A stretch of 64,000 bases of DNA from assembly GCA_020544565.1 (NCBI GenBank), contig CP078014.1, positions 1,703,874 to 1,767,873 on the forward strand, given 5' to 3'. Position numbers and translations under genes: made by a program. This stretch comes from Bradyrhizobiaceae bacterium. GTDB taxonomy: Bacteria; Pseudomonadota; Alphaproteobacteria; Rhizobiales; Xanthobacteraceae. The notes beneath the pieces were generated by a model that saw only the letters and a program-made list of their open reading frames with translations, was not told the origin of the DNA and did not search any database. Below are positions 8,447 through 17,895 of this stretch, in pieces; positions within the stretch are counted from its first letter, which is position 1; each line of letters begins with the position of its first letter.

Positions 8447-9291
8447 TTCGAAGTCCTCTCGGCACCGATCAGGCGTGCGCCAATGTTCAGGGCAAGTACG
8501 GTCAGGGTGATGAGCAGCGCGCCGCTCCAGGCGAGCTGTTTCCAGAACGCATAAGGGCTCTGGACGAAGTTGTTGATGGTCACCGGCAGGTTCGCCATCG
8601 TTCGGGTGAGATCGAGGCTGAAGAACTGGTTGCTCAGCGCGGTGAACAGCAGCGGCGCGGTCTCGCCCGCGACGCGCGCAGTGGCGAGCAGCACGCCGGT
8701 GATGAGGCCGGAGCGCGCGGCGCGATAGGCGATGCGCCTGATCACCAGCGAGCGCGGCAGGCCGAGCGCCGACGCCGCCTCGCGGAGCGGATTGGGAACG
8801 AGCCCGAGCATGTCCTCCGTAGTTCGCAGCACCACCGGGATCACGATCACCGCCAGCGCCAGCGCGCCGGCGAGAGCGGAGAACCCGCCCATCGGCACCA
8901 CGATCGCGCCATAGATGAACAGGCCGATGATGATCGAGGGGGCGCTGAGCAGGATATCGTTGATGAAGCGGATGACCGGAGCCAGCCTGTCGGTCTTGCC
9001 GTATTCGGCGAGATAGGTTCCGGCCAGCAGGCCGACCGGCGCGCCGACGCCGACGCCGATCACCGTCATGATGATCGAGCCGATGATGGCGTTGAGCAGG
9101 CCGCCCTCGGTCGAACCCGGCGGCGGCGTGTTCTGGGTGAACAGTTGCAGGTTGATCCCGGCAACACCGTTGTAGAACAGCGTGAACAGGATCAGCGCCA
9201 GCCACGTCACCCCAAACAGGGCGGCTCCGAGGCAGAGGACGCGGACGATGATATCGGTCCGGCGGCGGGACGCATAAATCGGATTGACCAT
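8443..9291 (-). CDS. pstA: Phosphate ABC transporter permease PstA
   Basis: 282 residues with about six membrane segments. The first is near residues 15-40 ([19 protein letters not shown]). The permease EAA loop is visible as [21 protein letters not shown], and [15 protein letters not shown] is a PstA signature. It forms the inner-membrane channel with PstC. It starts 3 bp after pstC ends and its stop overlaps the pstB start, so translation of pstC, pstA and pstB is coupled. Confidence 0.95.
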   Translation of the reverse strand: MVNPIYASRRRTDIIVRVLCLGAALFGVTWLALILFTLFYNGVAGINLQLFTQNTPPPGSTEGGLLNAIIGSIIMTVIGVGVGAPVGLLAGTYLAEYGKTDRLAPVIRFINDILLSAPSIIIGLFIYGAIVVPMGGFSALAGALALAVIVIPVVLRTTEDMLGLVPNPLREAASALGLPRSLVIRRIAYRAARSGLITGVLLATARVAGETAPLLFTALSNQFFSLDLTRTMANLPVTINNFVQSPYAFWKQLAWSGALLITLTVLALNIGARLIGAERTSK

Positions 9292-9294
9292 GGT

Positions 9295-10311
9295 TTACTT
9301 CCCCGCCTTCTTCTCAAGACGCATCAGCATCAGCCGGGCAGCGGCGAGCACGAAGAACGTCAGCACGAACAGCAGCAGACCGAGCAGCATCAGGGCGGAC
9401 TGGTGCAGCCCGTCGCTTTCGGCGAATTCACTGGCGATGGCGGCGGAGATCGTGGTGCCGGGCGCGAAGATCGACGACGAGATGCGGAACGAGTTGCCGA
9501 TGATGAAGGTCACCGCCATGGTCTCGCCGAGGGCGCGGCCGAGCGCCAGCATGACGCCGCCGATAACACCGACCCGGGTGTAGGGGATCACGACATTGCG
9601 GACGACCTCCCAGGTGGTGCAGCCGACGCCGTAGGCCGCTTCCTTCAGCACCGAAGGCACGGTCTTGAACACGTCCACCGAGATCGCGGTGATGAACGGC
9701 AGCACCATGATCGCCAGGATCAGCGACGCATTGAACAGGCTGAGATAGGACGGCGGGCCGGCGAACATCGCGCCGAGAACGGGGACGCCGTCGAACAACC
9801 GGATCATGAACGGCTGGAATGTATTGGCCAGGAACGGGCCGAGCACGAAGAAGCCCCACATGCCGTAGATGATCGAGGGAATGCCGGCGAGCAGCTCGAC
9901 CGCCATGCCGATCGGCCGGCGCAGCCATTGCGGGCACAGCTCGGTGAGAAAGATCGCGATGCCGATGCCGACCGGGATGGCGATGATCATGGCGATGAAC
10001 GAGGTGATCAGCGTGCCGTAGACCGGCCCCAGCGCGCCGAGAACCGGAGGATCGGCGGACGGCGCCCAGCGCTGCGTCCACAGGAAGGGCAGCCCGTATT
10101 CCCGCATGGCGGGCCACGCGCCGGCGATCAGGGACAGGATGATGCCGCCGAGAATGAGCAGCACCGCGATCGCGCAGGCGCGCGTCGTCCAGTAGAAAAC
10201 CCTATCGCCAAACTTGAAAGCACTCAGGGCTTTGGCGCGATCAAAAGGCGCGGCTGCTTCCATCGACGTGCTTTGAACGGCCATCTCCGCCACGCTGGTC
10301 CCCTGTTCCAT
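9295..10311 (-). CDS. pstC: Phosphate ABC transporter permease PstC
   Basis: 338 residues. A cytoplasmic N-terminal tail of about 45 residues is followed by six membrane segments, the first being [20 protein letters not shown]. The permease loop reads [18 protein letters not shown], and [18 protein letters not shown] is the PstC signature. The start at 10311 ([10 protein letters not shown]) is the first ATG; internal ATGs at residues 10 and 17 are possible. It lies 203 bp downstream of pstS, separated by a terminator and a palindromic repeat, so its transcription depends on read-through or a separate promoter. Confidence 0.93.
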   Translation of the reverse strand: MEQGTSVAEMAVQSTSMEAAAPFDRAKALSAFKFGDRVFYWTTRACAIAVLLILGGIILSLIAGAWPAMREYGLPFLWTQRWAPSADPPVLGALGPVYGTLITSFIAMIIAIPVGIGIAIFLTELCPQWLRRPIGMAVELLAGIPSIIYGMWGFFVLGPFLANTFQPFMIRLFDGVPVLGAMFAGPPSYLSLFNASLILAIMVLPFITAISVDVFKTVPSVLKEAAYGVGCTTWEVVRNVVIPYTRVGVIGGVMLALGRALGETMAVTFIIGNSFRISSSIFAPGTTISAAIASEFAESDGLHQSALMLLGLLLFVLTFFVLAAARLMLMRLEKKAGK

Positions 10312-10318
10312 TCCAGTC

Positions 10319-10423
10319 TAGAGCCTCTTCCGCTTTGATGGAATCAGAGCGGAGGCTCTAAGTTCTTGTTTGTTCGCATTTTCTTCACGCGAACCGGTTT
10401 CCACTTCGCTCGAAAATGCTCTC
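10319..10423. repeat. REP-like palindromic intergenic repeat
   Basis: About 105 bp between pstC and pstS made of two hairpin-forming halves. The first pairs AGAGCCTC with GAGGCTCT, with inner arms CCGCT and AGCGG. The second pairs GCATTTTC with GAAAATGC around ACGCGAACCGG and ACTTCGCT. From memory, sequences with CACGCGAACCGGT and CCACTTCGC next to a GAAAATGCTCT end recur in intergenic regions of Bradyrhizobium and Nitrobacter relatives. The copy lies inside an operon and may affect mRNA stability downstream of pstS. Only one copy is seen in the window. Confidence 0.65.
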
Positions 10424-10469
10424 GCGCAAGCCCAACCGCCGCGGCAGCCATGGGGTCCATGGCGCGGCG

Positions 10470-10506
10470 AAAAAAACGCGGAGGAGAGAATAGCCCCTCC
10501 TCCGCG
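10470..10506 (-). terminator. Intrinsic terminator after pstS
   Basis: On the minus strand a perfect 10-bp stem (CGCGGAGGAG with its complement, 10477-10486 and 10497-10506) with a 10-base loop is followed by seven T residues (complement of the A run at 10470-10476). It begins 8 bp after the pstS stop. Partial termination here would explain higher pstS than pstCAB expression, as is usual for binding proteins. Confidence 0.88.
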
Positions 10507-10514
10507 ATATCCGC

Positions 10515-11525
10515 TCAGCTCTTGATATCGGCAGTCCAGGTCTTCTCAATCAGCTTGACCACGGACTCCGGCATCGGGATGTAGTCGAGCTCCTCGGCGA
10601 GCTTGCCGCCCTTCTCGAACGCCCATTTGAAGAACTTGATCGCTTCGGCGGAGGCCGCCTTGTCGGCCGGATCCTTGGGCATCAGGATGAAGGTCGCGGC
10701 GGTGATCGGCCACGACGCATCGCCGGGCTGGTCGGTGAGGATCACATAATAGCCCGGAGCGCTCGCCCAGTCGGCGTTGGCGGCGGCGGCCTGGAACGCG
10801 GCGATGGTCGGCTGCACGCTCTTGCCGGCCTTGTTGATCAGGCCGGTGGTGGTGAGCTTGTTCTGCTTGGCGTAAGCGTATTCGACATAACCGATGGCAT
10901 TCTTGGTCTGGCCGACATTGCCGGCGACGCCCTCGTTGCCCTTGGCGCCGACGCCGGTCGGCCATTCCACCGCGGTGCCGCTACCGACCTTCGCCTTCCA
11001 CTCGGCGTTGGCCTTCGACAGGTAATCGGTGAAATTGAAGGTCGTTCCGGACCCGTCCGAACGGCGCACCACCATGATGGCCTCCGCCGGCAGCGTCAGG
11101 TTCGGATTGAGCTTCGCGATCGCCGGGTCGTTCCACTTGCTGATCTTGCCGAGATAGATGTCGCCCAGAACTTCGCCCGAGAGAATCAACTCGCCCGGCT
11201 TGACGCCGGCGAGGTTCACCACCGGCACGATCGCGCCCATCACCATCGGCCACTGCACCAGTCCGCCCTTCTCAAGCTGCTCGGCCTTGAGCGGCGCGTC
11301 GGTCGCACCGAAGGTCACGGTCCTGGCCTGGATCTGCTTGATGCCGGCGCCCGAGCCGATCGACTGATAGTTCAGGCCGTTGCCGGTCTCTTTCTTGTAG
11401 GCGTCCGCCCATTTCGAATAGACCGGAAACGGGAACGTCGCGCCCGCGCCGGTGATGTCCGCGGCAAACGCCGACGTCGATGCGGCGACAAGGCCGGCAG
11501 CGACGATTGTTTTGATGAAATTCAC
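10515..11525 (-). CDS. pstS: Phosphate ABC transporter substrate-binding protein PstS
   Basis: 336 residues. A Sec signal peptide, [21 protein letters not shown], is cleaved before [18 protein letters not shown], the conserved PstS N-terminus. Phosphate-binding segments include [20 protein letters not shown] and the [15 protein letters not shown] loop. It is a soluble periplasmic protein delivering phosphate to PstCAB. It is the first gene of the pstSCAB-phoU-phoB operon, behind a Pho box about 100 bp upstream and followed by an intrinsic terminator. Confidence 0.96.
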   Translation of the reverse strand: MNFIKTIVAAGLVAASTSAFAADITGAGATFPFPVYSKWADAYKKETGNGLNYQSIGSGAGIKQIQARTVTFGATDAPLKAEQLEKGGLVQWPMVMGAIVPVVNLAGVKPGELILSGEVLGDIYLGKISKWNDPAIAKLNPNLTLPAEAIMVVRRSDGSGTTFNFTDYLSKANAEWKAKVGSGTAVEWPTGVGAKGNEGVAGNVGQTKNAIGYVEYAYAKQNKLTTTGLINKAGKSVQPTIAAFQAAAANADWASAPGYYVILTDQPGDASWPITAATFILMPKDPADKAASAEAIKFFKWAFEKGGKLAEELDYIPMPESVVKLIEKTWTADIKS

Positions 11526-11623
11526 AGGCTCTCTCCATGTGTGAGCGGGCTGCGCAATCGTCTCGATCTGCGTCCCGCGGCCGCCTCTCTAAAGGTCCGG
11601 CATCACGCTTCTATGGAGGTTGG

Positions 11624-11641
11624 ATGACACGTGTGTGACAC
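11624..11641 (-). promoter_or_regulatory. Pho box upstream of pstS
   Basis: On the minus strand the sequence is GTGTCAC-ACAC-GTGTCAT, two seven-base direct repeats four bases apart. This matches the PhoB consensus CTGTCAT-N4-CTGTCAT at 11 of 14 repeat positions. It lies 99 bp upstream of the pstS start, in the right orientation for PhoB activation of the operon. Confidence 0.85.
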
Positions 11642-11749
11642 CGCGCCAGCCGCGAATTGACGCCGCGCCGGTGCAGATCACACCCGCACAAGTCATTGAA
11701 ATTGCTTATTGAATATCATCGTCCGGGTTTATGGACGCGTCGGTGGCGC

Positions 11750-11971
11750 TTACGATCCGGTCTTCTTGAGGGTCGCCACCGCCTCCCGCACATCGGGATC
11801 GAGTCCGGCCCCGCCATTGTCGAGGTGCGCCACGATCTCGGAACGCATGCGGGGATTCCAGAACTTCCGGATGTGCTCGGCGATGCCCGGCACCGCCTTG
11901 CCCGCACCCTGACTCGCGAAAAACCTGCCGATCTGATTGGCCATGTAGACGAGCCGGTCAGGCGACGACAT
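11750..11971 (-). CDS. fdsD: Formate dehydrogenase delta subunit FdsD
   Basis: 73 residues. The segment MANQIGRFFASQG followed by AGIAEHIRKFW-type helices (here VPGIAEHIRKFWNPRMR) is the FdsD signature. FdsD is a small accessory subunit of the soluble NAD-dependent molybdenum formate dehydrogenase, needed for an active complex in Cupriavidus and Rhodobacter. The start at 11971 overlaps the end of fdhD by 14 bp. It is the last gene of the fdsGBA-fdhD-fdsD operon. Confidence 0.92.
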   Translation of the reverse strand: MSSPDRLVYMANQIGRFFASQGAGKAVPGIAEHIRKFWNPRMRSEIVAHLDNGGAGLDPDVREAVATLKKTGS

Positions 11972-12779
11972 CGGCGACCCCTTCCAGGAGAATCCGGTCC
12001 GCGTGGGTGAAGACTTCGAAACCGTCGGCGCGGGCGACGGCCGCGAGCGTGATGTTGGCGGCCTCGGCCATCCGCACCGCCAGCGCCGTCGGCGCGGATA
12101 CCGACACCATCACCGACGCGCCGAGGGCCGCCGTCTTCTGCACCATCTCCACCGAGACGCGGCTGGTGAGCAGCACTATCCCCTCGGCGGCATCGATCCC
12201 CTGTCGGGCGAGTGCACCTGCGAGCTTGTCAAGCGCGTTGTGCCGCCCGACGTCCTCGCGCAGCGCGATGATGCCCCGCGCCGGCATCCAGAACGCTGCC
12301 GCATGCACGGCGCGTGTTTCGATGTTGAGCTTCTGCAGCGCATGAATGCCCTGCATGGCTTCCATCACCTGCGCCGGCGTGAACGCGCGACCACACCCGA
12401 CGACGGTCGCGGGGCGCGTCGCCTCCACGATGGAGTCGATGCCGCACAGCCCGCAGCCGGTCGGCCCCGCAATGTGCCGGCGACGCTGGCTGATGCGCTC
12501 GGCCAGCGACGGATCGAGCCACATCCGCAGTTCGATTCCGTCCTCGAACGACAGCACGTCGAGCGAGAGAATGTCAGACGCCGAGGTGACGATCCGTTCG
12601 CTCAGGCTGAATCCGACGGCGAAATCCTCAAGGTCCTGAGGACTCGCCATCATCACGGCCTGGGTTCCGCCGTTGTAGGTCAGCGCGACCGCCGCCTCTT
12701 CCGGGACCGAACGCTCTCCTTCACTCGCACCGCTTTCGCGCCAGACATAGCGGCGAACATTCTTGACCGGAGGCTTCAC
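11958..12779 (-). CDS. fdhD: Formate dehydrogenase sulfurtransferase FdhD
   Basis: 273 residues, with the cysteine pair in GPTGCGLCGIDSI that carries the transferred sulfur, and LREDVGRHNALDKL followed by LLTSRVSVEMVQK, both FdhD signatures. FdhD moves sulfur from IscS to the bis-MGD cofactor of formate dehydrogenase. The start is a GTG (MKPPVKNVRRYVW) three bases after the fdsA stop. It lies within the fds operon, between fdsA and fdsD. Confidence 0.95.
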   Translation of the reverse strand: MKPPVKNVRRYVWRESGASEGERSVPEEAAVALTYNGGTQAVMMASPQDLEDFAVGFSLSERIVTSASDILSLDVLSFEDGIELRMWLDPSLAERISQRRRHIAGPTGCGLCGIDSIVEATRPATVVGCGRAFTPAQVMEAMQGIHALQKLNIETRAVHAAAFWMPARGIIALREDVGRHNALDKLAGALARQGIDAAEGIVLLTSRVSVEMVQKTAALGASVMVSVSAPTALAVRMAEAANITLAAVARADGFEVFTHADRILLEGVADVVA

Positions 12780-12782
12780 CTG

Positions 12783-15659
12783 CTACTCCGCGGCTTCGAG
12801 CGGCGCGATGCGTCGCGACTGACGCGCCTGCGCCTCATAATCCTGCTGCCATTCGCTCGGGCCGTTCGATGGCGAAATCTGCACTGCGGTCACCTTGTAT
12901 TCCGGGCAGTTGGTCGCCCAATCGGAGAAATCCGTGGTGATGACATTGGCCTGCGTATCAGGATGATGGAAGGTGGTGTAGACGACGCCAGGCGCGACGC
13001 GCTCGGTGATCAGCGCACGCAGGCTCGTTTCGCCGGCGCGGCTGGCCAGCCGCACCCAGTCGCCATCGCGCACGCCGCGCTGCTCGGCATCGTGCGGATG
13101 AATCTCCAGCCGGTCTTCCGGATGCCAGACCACGTTGTCCGTGCGCCGCGTCTGCGCGCCGACATTGTACTGGCTGAGAATGCGTCCTGTGGTCAGCAGC
13201 AGCGGGAAGCGCGGGCCAACCCGCTCGTCGGTGGCGATATATTCGGTGATGATGAACCTGCCCTTGCCGCGCACGAACTGGTCGATGTGCATCACCGGCG
13301 TGCCTTCCGGCGCCTGCGCATTGCACGGCCACTGCACCGAGCCGAGTTCTTCGAGCTTGGCATAGGACACGCCGGCAAACGTCGGCGTCAGCGCCGCGAT
13401 CTCGTCCATGATCTCGGAGGGATGATCGTAATGCATGTGGAAACCGAGCGCCTCGCCGAATTTCAGCGTGATCTCCCAATCGGCGTAACCGTTACGCGGC
13501 GCCAGCACCTTGCGCACGCGCTGGATGCGGCGCTCGGCATTGGTGAAGGTGCCATCCTTTTCCAGAAACGTCGAGCCCGGAAAGAAGATGTGGGCGTAGT
13601 TGGCAGTCTCGTTCAGGAACAGATCCTGCACGATGACGCATTCCATCGCCGACAGCGCCTGCACGACATGCGAGGTGTTGGGGTCGGATTGCAGAATGTC
13701 CTCGCCCTGCACGTAAAGGCCCTTGAAGGTGCCCTCGACCGCCGCATCGAACATGTTGGGAATGCGCAGGCCCGGCTCTCTGTCGAGCTTGACGCCCCAC
13801 ATCGATTCGAACGTCTCACGCACCGTATCGATGCCGATGTGGCGATAGCCCGGCAATTCGTGCGGGAACGAGCCCATGTCGCACGAGCCCTGCACGTTGT
13901 TCTGGCCGCGCAGCGGGTTCACCCCGACGCCGGGCCGCCCGATATTGCCGGTGGCCATGGCGAGGTTCGCGATCGCCATCACCGCGGTGGAGCCCTGGCT
14001 GTGCTCGGTGACGCCGAGGCCGTAATAGATCGCGCCGTTGCCGCCGGTCGCGAACAGGCGCGCCGCCGCCCGCAATTCCTCCGGATCGACGTCGCTGCTG
14101 GCCGCGGTTGCCTCCGGGCTGTTCTGCGGCAGCCCCACGAACGCCGCCCATTCCTGGAAACCGGCCATGTCGCAGCGCTCGCGGACGAACGCCTCATCGA
14201 CCAGCCCTTCGGTGACGATGACATGGGCCATCGCCGTCAGCACGGCGACGTTGGTGCCGGGCAAAAGCGGCAGGTGATATGCCGCTGACGCGTGCGGCGC
14301 ATGGACCGTATCGGTGACGCGGGGATCGACCACGATCAGTTTGGCGCCCGCACGCAGCCGTTTCCTCAGGCGCGAGGCGAAGACGGGATGCGCCGCCGCC
14401 GGGTTGGCGCCGATAACCATGACCACGTCGGCATGCTCGACGGAGTCGAAATCCTGGGTGCCTGCCGACGTTCCGAACGTCTGCGACAGGCCATAGCCGG
14501 TCGGCGAATGGCAGACGCGCGCGCAGGTATCGACATTGTTGTTGCCGAAGCCGGCGCGGATCAGCTTCTGGACCAGATAGGTCTCTTCATTCGTGCAGCG
14601 CGACGAGGTGATGCCGCCGATGGCGTCGCGGCCGTATTTCGCCTGGATGCGCTTGAACTCGGACGCGGCATGGCTGAACGCCTCCTCCCACGACACCTCG
14701 CGCCACGGCTCGGTGATGCTGCCGCGGATCATCGGCTTGAGGATGCGATCCTTGTGGGTGGTGTAGCCCCAGGCGAAGCGGCCCTTGACGCAGGAATGGC
14801 CGCGATTGGCCTTGCCGTCCTTGTACGGCATCATGCGCACGACTTCCTCGCCGCGCATCTCGACCTTGAAGGCGCAGCCGACGCCGCAATAGGCGCAGGT
14901 GGTCACCACCGAGTGCTCCGGCTGGCCGATCTCGATCACCGATTTCTCGATCAGCGTCGCGGTCGGGCAAGCCTGCACGCACGCGCCGCAGGACACGCAT
15001 TCGGAGCCGAGGAAACTCTCGCTCATGCCCGCGGCGACGCGGCTGTCGAATCCGCGTCCCGCGATGGTCAGCGCGAAGGTGCCTTGCACCTCCTCACAGG
15101 CCCGCACGCAGCGATTGCAGACGATGCACTTCGACGGATCGTAGCTGAAGTAGGGATTGGACTCGTCCTTCGGCAGCCAGTTGGCGTTGGCCGCCCCGCT
15201 GGCTTTGGCGAACACATGGTTCTCGCCCTCATAACCGTAGCGGACGTCGCGCAGGCCGACCGCGCCCGCCATGTCCTGCAACTCGCAATCGCCGTTGGCG
15301 GCGCAGGTGAGGCAATCCAGCGGATGGTCGGAGATATAAAGCTCCATCACCCCCTTGCGCAGCGTCTTCAGCCGCTCGGTCTGGGTACGGACGACAAGGC
15401 CGTCGGCGACCGGCGTGGTGCAGGACGCCGGGGTCCCCGCCCGCCCCTCCACTTCGACCAGGCACAGGCGGCAGGAGCCGAAGGCGTCCAGCATGTCGGT
15501 GGCGCACAGCTTGGGAATTTGCGTGCCGATTTCCATCGCCGCCCGCATGATGGAAGTGCCTTCCGGCACCGTCACGGACTGACCGTCGATAGTCAGGGTC
15601 ACCATCGTCTCGGCCTGGGAGCGCGGCGTGCCGTAATCGATCTCATGAATGAGCGACAT
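12783..15659 (-). CDS. fdsA: NAD-dependent formate dehydrogenase alpha subunit FdsA (molybdenum, Fe-S)
   Basis: 958 residues, the standard FdsA length. The N-terminus has a [2Fe-2S] ferredoxin domain (FGSCRLCLVEVEG, residues 50-90), a Cys3His region (DHPLDCLTCAANGDCELQ), two [4Fe-4S] clusters (KCIVCNRCVRACEEVQG and CVSCGACVQACPTATL), then the bis-MGD domain with the proximal cluster CAYCGVGCAFKVE. The active-site cysteine and histidine are in the ARVCHSPT segment. It oxidises formate to CO2 and passes electrons to FdsB and FdsG. The start at 15659 (MSLIHEIDYGTPRSQ) is preceded by the fdsB stop 11 bp away. Confidence 0.96.
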   Translation of the reverse strand: MSLIHEIDYGTPRSQAETMVTLTIDGQSVTVPEGTSIMRAAMEIGTQIPKLCATDMLDAFGSCRLCLVEVEGRAGTPASCTTPVADGLVVRTQTERLKTLRKGVMELYISDHPLDCLTCAANGDCELQDMAGAVGLRDVRYGYEGENHVFAKASGAANANWLPKDESNPYFSYDPSKCIVCNRCVRACEEVQGTFALTIAGRGFDSRVAAGMSESFLGSECVSCGACVQACPTATLIEKSVIEIGQPEHSVVTTCAYCGVGCAFKVEMRGEEVVRMMPYKDGKANRGHSCVKGRFAWGYTTHKDRILKPMIRGSITEPWREVSWEEAFSHAASEFKRIQAKYGRDAIGGITSSRCTNEETYLVQKLIRAGFGNNNVDTCARVCHSPTGYGLSQTFGTSAGTQDFDSVEHADVVMVIGANPAAAHPVFASRLRKRLRAGAKLIVVDPRVTDTVHAPHASAAYHLPLLPGTNVAVLTAMAHVIVTEGLVDEAFVRERCDMAGFQEWAAFVGLPQNSPEATAASSDVDPEELRAAARLFATGGNGAIYYGLGVTEHSQGSTAVMAIANLAMATGNIGRPGVGVNPLRGQNNVQGSCDMGSFPHELPGYRHIGIDTVRETFESMWGVKLDREPGLRIPNMFDAAVEGTFKGLYVQGEDILQSDPNTSHVVQALSAMECVIVQDLFLNETANYAHIFFPGSTFLEKDGTFTNAERRIQRVRKVLAPRNGYADWEITLKFGEALGFHMHYDHPSEIMDEIAALTPTFAGVSYAKLEELGSVQWPCNAQAPEGTPVMHIDQFVRGKGRFIITEYIATDERVGPRFPLLLTTGRILSQYNVGAQTRRTDNVVWHPEDRLEIHPHDAEQRGVRDGDWVRLASRAGETSLRALITERVAPGVVYTTFHHPDTQANVITTDFSDWATNCPEYKVTAVQISPSNGPSEWQQDYEAQARQSRRIAPLEAAE

Positions 15660-15670
15660 GTTCGCCTCGT

Positions 15671-17224
15671 TTACTCTGCGGCCTGCAGGCGCGGAGTCGC
15701 GCCGAAATCCTCGGGGAAATATTTGAGCGCGCTCATCACCGGATAGGGCGTGAAGCCGCCCAGCGCGCATAGTGAACCGAACTTCATGGTGTGGCAAAGG
15801 TCTTGCAGCACGGCGATGTTGGCATCCGGACGGTCCTTCGCCCTGATCCTGTCGATGGTCTCGACACCGCGGATGGAGCCGATCCGGCACGGCGTGCACT
15901 TGCCGCAGGATTCGATGGCGCAGAACTCCATGGCGAAACGGGCCTGCTTCGCCATATCGACGGTGTCATCGAACACCACGATGCCGCCATGACCGATCAG
16001 GCCGTCCTTGGCGGCGAACGCCTCGTAGTCGAATGGCGTATCGAACAGCGCGCGCGGAAAATACGCGCCGAGCGGACCGCCGACCTGCACCGCCCGCACC
16101 GGGCGGCCGCTCGCGGTGCCGCCACCGATGTCATCCACCAGCTCCCCGAGGGTGATGCCGAACGCCGTCTCAAACAGCCCGCCATGCCGGATATTGCCGG
16201 CAAGCTGGATCGGCATGGTGCCGCGCGAGCGGCCCATGCCGACATCGGCATAGGCACGCGCGCCGTTGTCGAGAATGAAGGGGACCGCCGCGAACGACAG
16301 CACGTTGTTGATGACGGTCGGCTTGCCGAACAGGCCGTGATGCGCCGGCAGCGGCGGCTTGGCACGGACGATGCCGCGACGGCCTTCGAGGCTTTCCAGC
16401 AGCGCCGTCTCCTCGCCGCAGACATAGGCGCCCGCGCCGACGCGAACGTCGATATCGAATATGTGCTGCGAGCCGCAAATCCCGGCGCCGAGATAACCGG
16501 CGCGACGCGCGGCGGCGATCGCCTCTTTCATCGCGACGACGGCGTGAGGGTATTCGGAGCGGATGTAGATGTAGCCCTTAGTGGCCCCCACCGCGATGGC
16601 GGCGATGGTCATGCCCTCGATCAGGACGAACGGATCGCCCTCCATCAGCATGCGGTCGGCGAAGGTGCCGCTGTCGCCCTCGTCCGCGTTACAGACGATA
16701 TATTTCTGATCGGCGCTGGCTTCGGCCACCGTCTTCCACTTGATCCCGGTGGGAAAGCCTGCGCCGCCGCGGCCGCGCAGGCCGGACGTGATGACATCCG
16801 CGACGATCGCTTCCGGCGTCATGGTCAGCGCGCGCACCAGCCCCTTGAAGCCGCCATGCGCCTTGTAATCCTCGACCGAACGCGGATCGATCACGCCGCA
16901 ACGAACAAAAGTGAATCGCGTCTGCTTCTTCAGCCACGGGATGTCATCGGCAAGGCCCAGCCGCAACGGGTGCGCGCCGTTCGATACCGCGGCATCCAGC
17001 ACCGCAGCCGCATCCTCCGGCGCGACCGGGCCGAACGCCACCCGCCCTTCCGAGGTGGCGACCTCAACCATCGGCTCCAACCAGAACAGGCCGCGCGATC
17101 CGGTGCGGACGATCTCGACGGCGATGTTGCGGGCGGTGGCCGCAACCTCGAGCGCGCGCGCAACATCGTCGGCTCCCACCGCAATGGCGGCGGCGTCACG
17201 CGGAATGTAGAGCCGCAAGGTCAT
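15671..17224 (-). CDS. fdsB: Formate dehydrogenase beta subunit FdsB (FMN, NADH-binding, Fe-S)
   Basis: 517 residues. The N-terminal part (to about residue 110) is a thioredoxin-like ferredoxin domain, and the rest is a NuoF-like domain. It shows the NADH site GLRGRGGAGFPTGIKW, the FMN site NADEGDSGTF, GAGAYVCGEETALLESLEG, and the [4Fe-4S] site ESCGKCTPCRIGS with a later cysteine in DLCHTMKFGSLC. It transfers electrons from formate to NAD. The start at 17224 overlaps the fdsG stop in ATGA. Confidence 0.95.
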   Translation of the reverse strand: MTLRLYIPRDAAAIAVGADDVARALEVAATARNIAVEIVRTGSRGLFWLEPMVEVATSEGRVAFGPVAPEDAAAVLDAAVSNGAHPLRLGLADDIPWLKKQTRFTFVRCGVIDPRSVEDYKAHGGFKGLVRALTMTPEAIVADVITSGLRGRGGAGFPTGIKWKTVAEASADQKYIVCNADEGDSGTFADRMLMEGDPFVLIEGMTIAAIAVGATKGYIYIRSEYPHAVVAMKEAIAAARRAGYLGAGICGSQHIFDIDVRVGAGAYVCGEETALLESLEGRRGIVRAKPPLPAHHGLFGKPTVINNVLSFAAVPFILDNGARAYADVGMGRSRGTMPIQLAGNIRHGGLFETAFGITLGELVDDIGGGTASGRPVRAVQVGGPLGAYFPRALFDTPFDYEAFAAKDGLIGHGGIVVFDDTVDMAKQARFAMEFCAIESCGKCTPCRIGSIRGVETIDRIRAKDRPDANIAVLQDLCHTMKFGSLCALGGFTPYPVMSALKYFPEDFGATPRLQAAE

Positions 17225-17697
17225 CGCTGCGCCTCCGCAACCAGAGCATCGAGCCGCGCTTCGGTGAGACGGCCGATCACGCGGCCATCCAGCATCGCCG
17301 ATGGCGCGGTCGCGCATAGGCCGAGACAATAGATCGGCTCCAGCGTGACGCGCCCGTCCGGCGTGGTCTGTCCCAGCGCAATGCCGAGCTTTTTCTCCGC
17401 ATGCGCGGCCAGCGCTTCGCCGCCCATCGATTGACAGGCTTCGGAACGACACAATTTTAGCACATGGCGGCCGGCCGGTTCATGACGGAAATCATGATAG
17501 AAAGTGAAAACGCCATGAACCTCCGCCCGCGACAGATTGAGCGCCTCGGCCACCATGGCAATCGCGGCCTCGGGCACATGGCCGAAGGCGTCCTGCAGCG
17601 CGTGCAGAATGACCACGGTGGGGCCTTCATGATCACTGTTGGCCACGATGATGTCCGCGGCGCGCTCGGCATTCCATTGTTCGTACGACGTCACCAC
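17221..17697 (-). CDS. fdsG: Formate dehydrogenase gamma subunit FdsG (NuoE-like, [2Fe-2S])
   Basis: 158 residues, NuoE-like. Four cysteines bind [2Fe-2S]: two in LKLCRSEACQSMG and two in IYCLGLCATAPSAM. The N-terminal helical part is VVILHALQDAFGHVPEAAI. The start is GTG, with GAGG just upstream; a second GTG follows at once. It is the first structural gene of the fds operon, about 200 bp downstream of the LysR gene on the same strand. Confidence 0.94.
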   Translation of the reverse strand: MVTSYEQWNAERAADIIVANSDHEGPTVVILHALQDAFGHVPEAAIAMVAEALNLSRAEVHGVFTFYHDFRHEPAGRHVLKLCRSEACQSMGGEALAAHAEKKLGIALGQTTPDGRVTLEPIYCLGLCATAPSAMLDGRVIGRLTEARLDALVAEAQR

Positions 17698-17785
17698 GCC
17701 CTCACCACTCTCGATCGGACAGAAACGGAGTCGTGCCGAGAAAAAGGAGAATCTGTCTAAAGATCAATAAAGCTGTTCCATGCTG

Positions 17786-17804
17786 CGATACTGAAAACAT
17801 ATCG
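17786..17804 (-). promoter_or_regulatory. Possible LysR-type site before fdsG
   Basis: The gap 17698-17895 is AT-rich compared with its surroundings. It holds the inverted repeat CGATA-N9-TATCG (17786-17804), containing a T-N11-A core, about 90 bp before fdsG. A second short palindrome, CTTATTATAAG, lies at about 17830-17840. They could bind the LysR regulator encoded just upstream; no direct evidence. Confidence 0.35.
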
Positions 17805-17895
17805 ATAAGCCACCGCGCGATCGAATTTTCTTATTATAAGCTGAAACACCAACCAGTCGCGGCCCGATTTATGCCGCAGCGCAACATGATATCTG

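Noticed and set aside
9145..10338. A 397-codon plus-strand frame across pstA/pstC
   Set aside because: Antisense to two clear membrane permeases; composition is dominated by His, Gln, Arg and Asp as expected for a mirror frame.
12003..14288. A 761-codon open frame on the plus strand
   Set aside because: It lies antisense to fdsA/fdhD, has the His/Arg-rich composition of a mirror frame in GC-rich DNA and no domain; fdsA on the other strand has all cofactor motifs.
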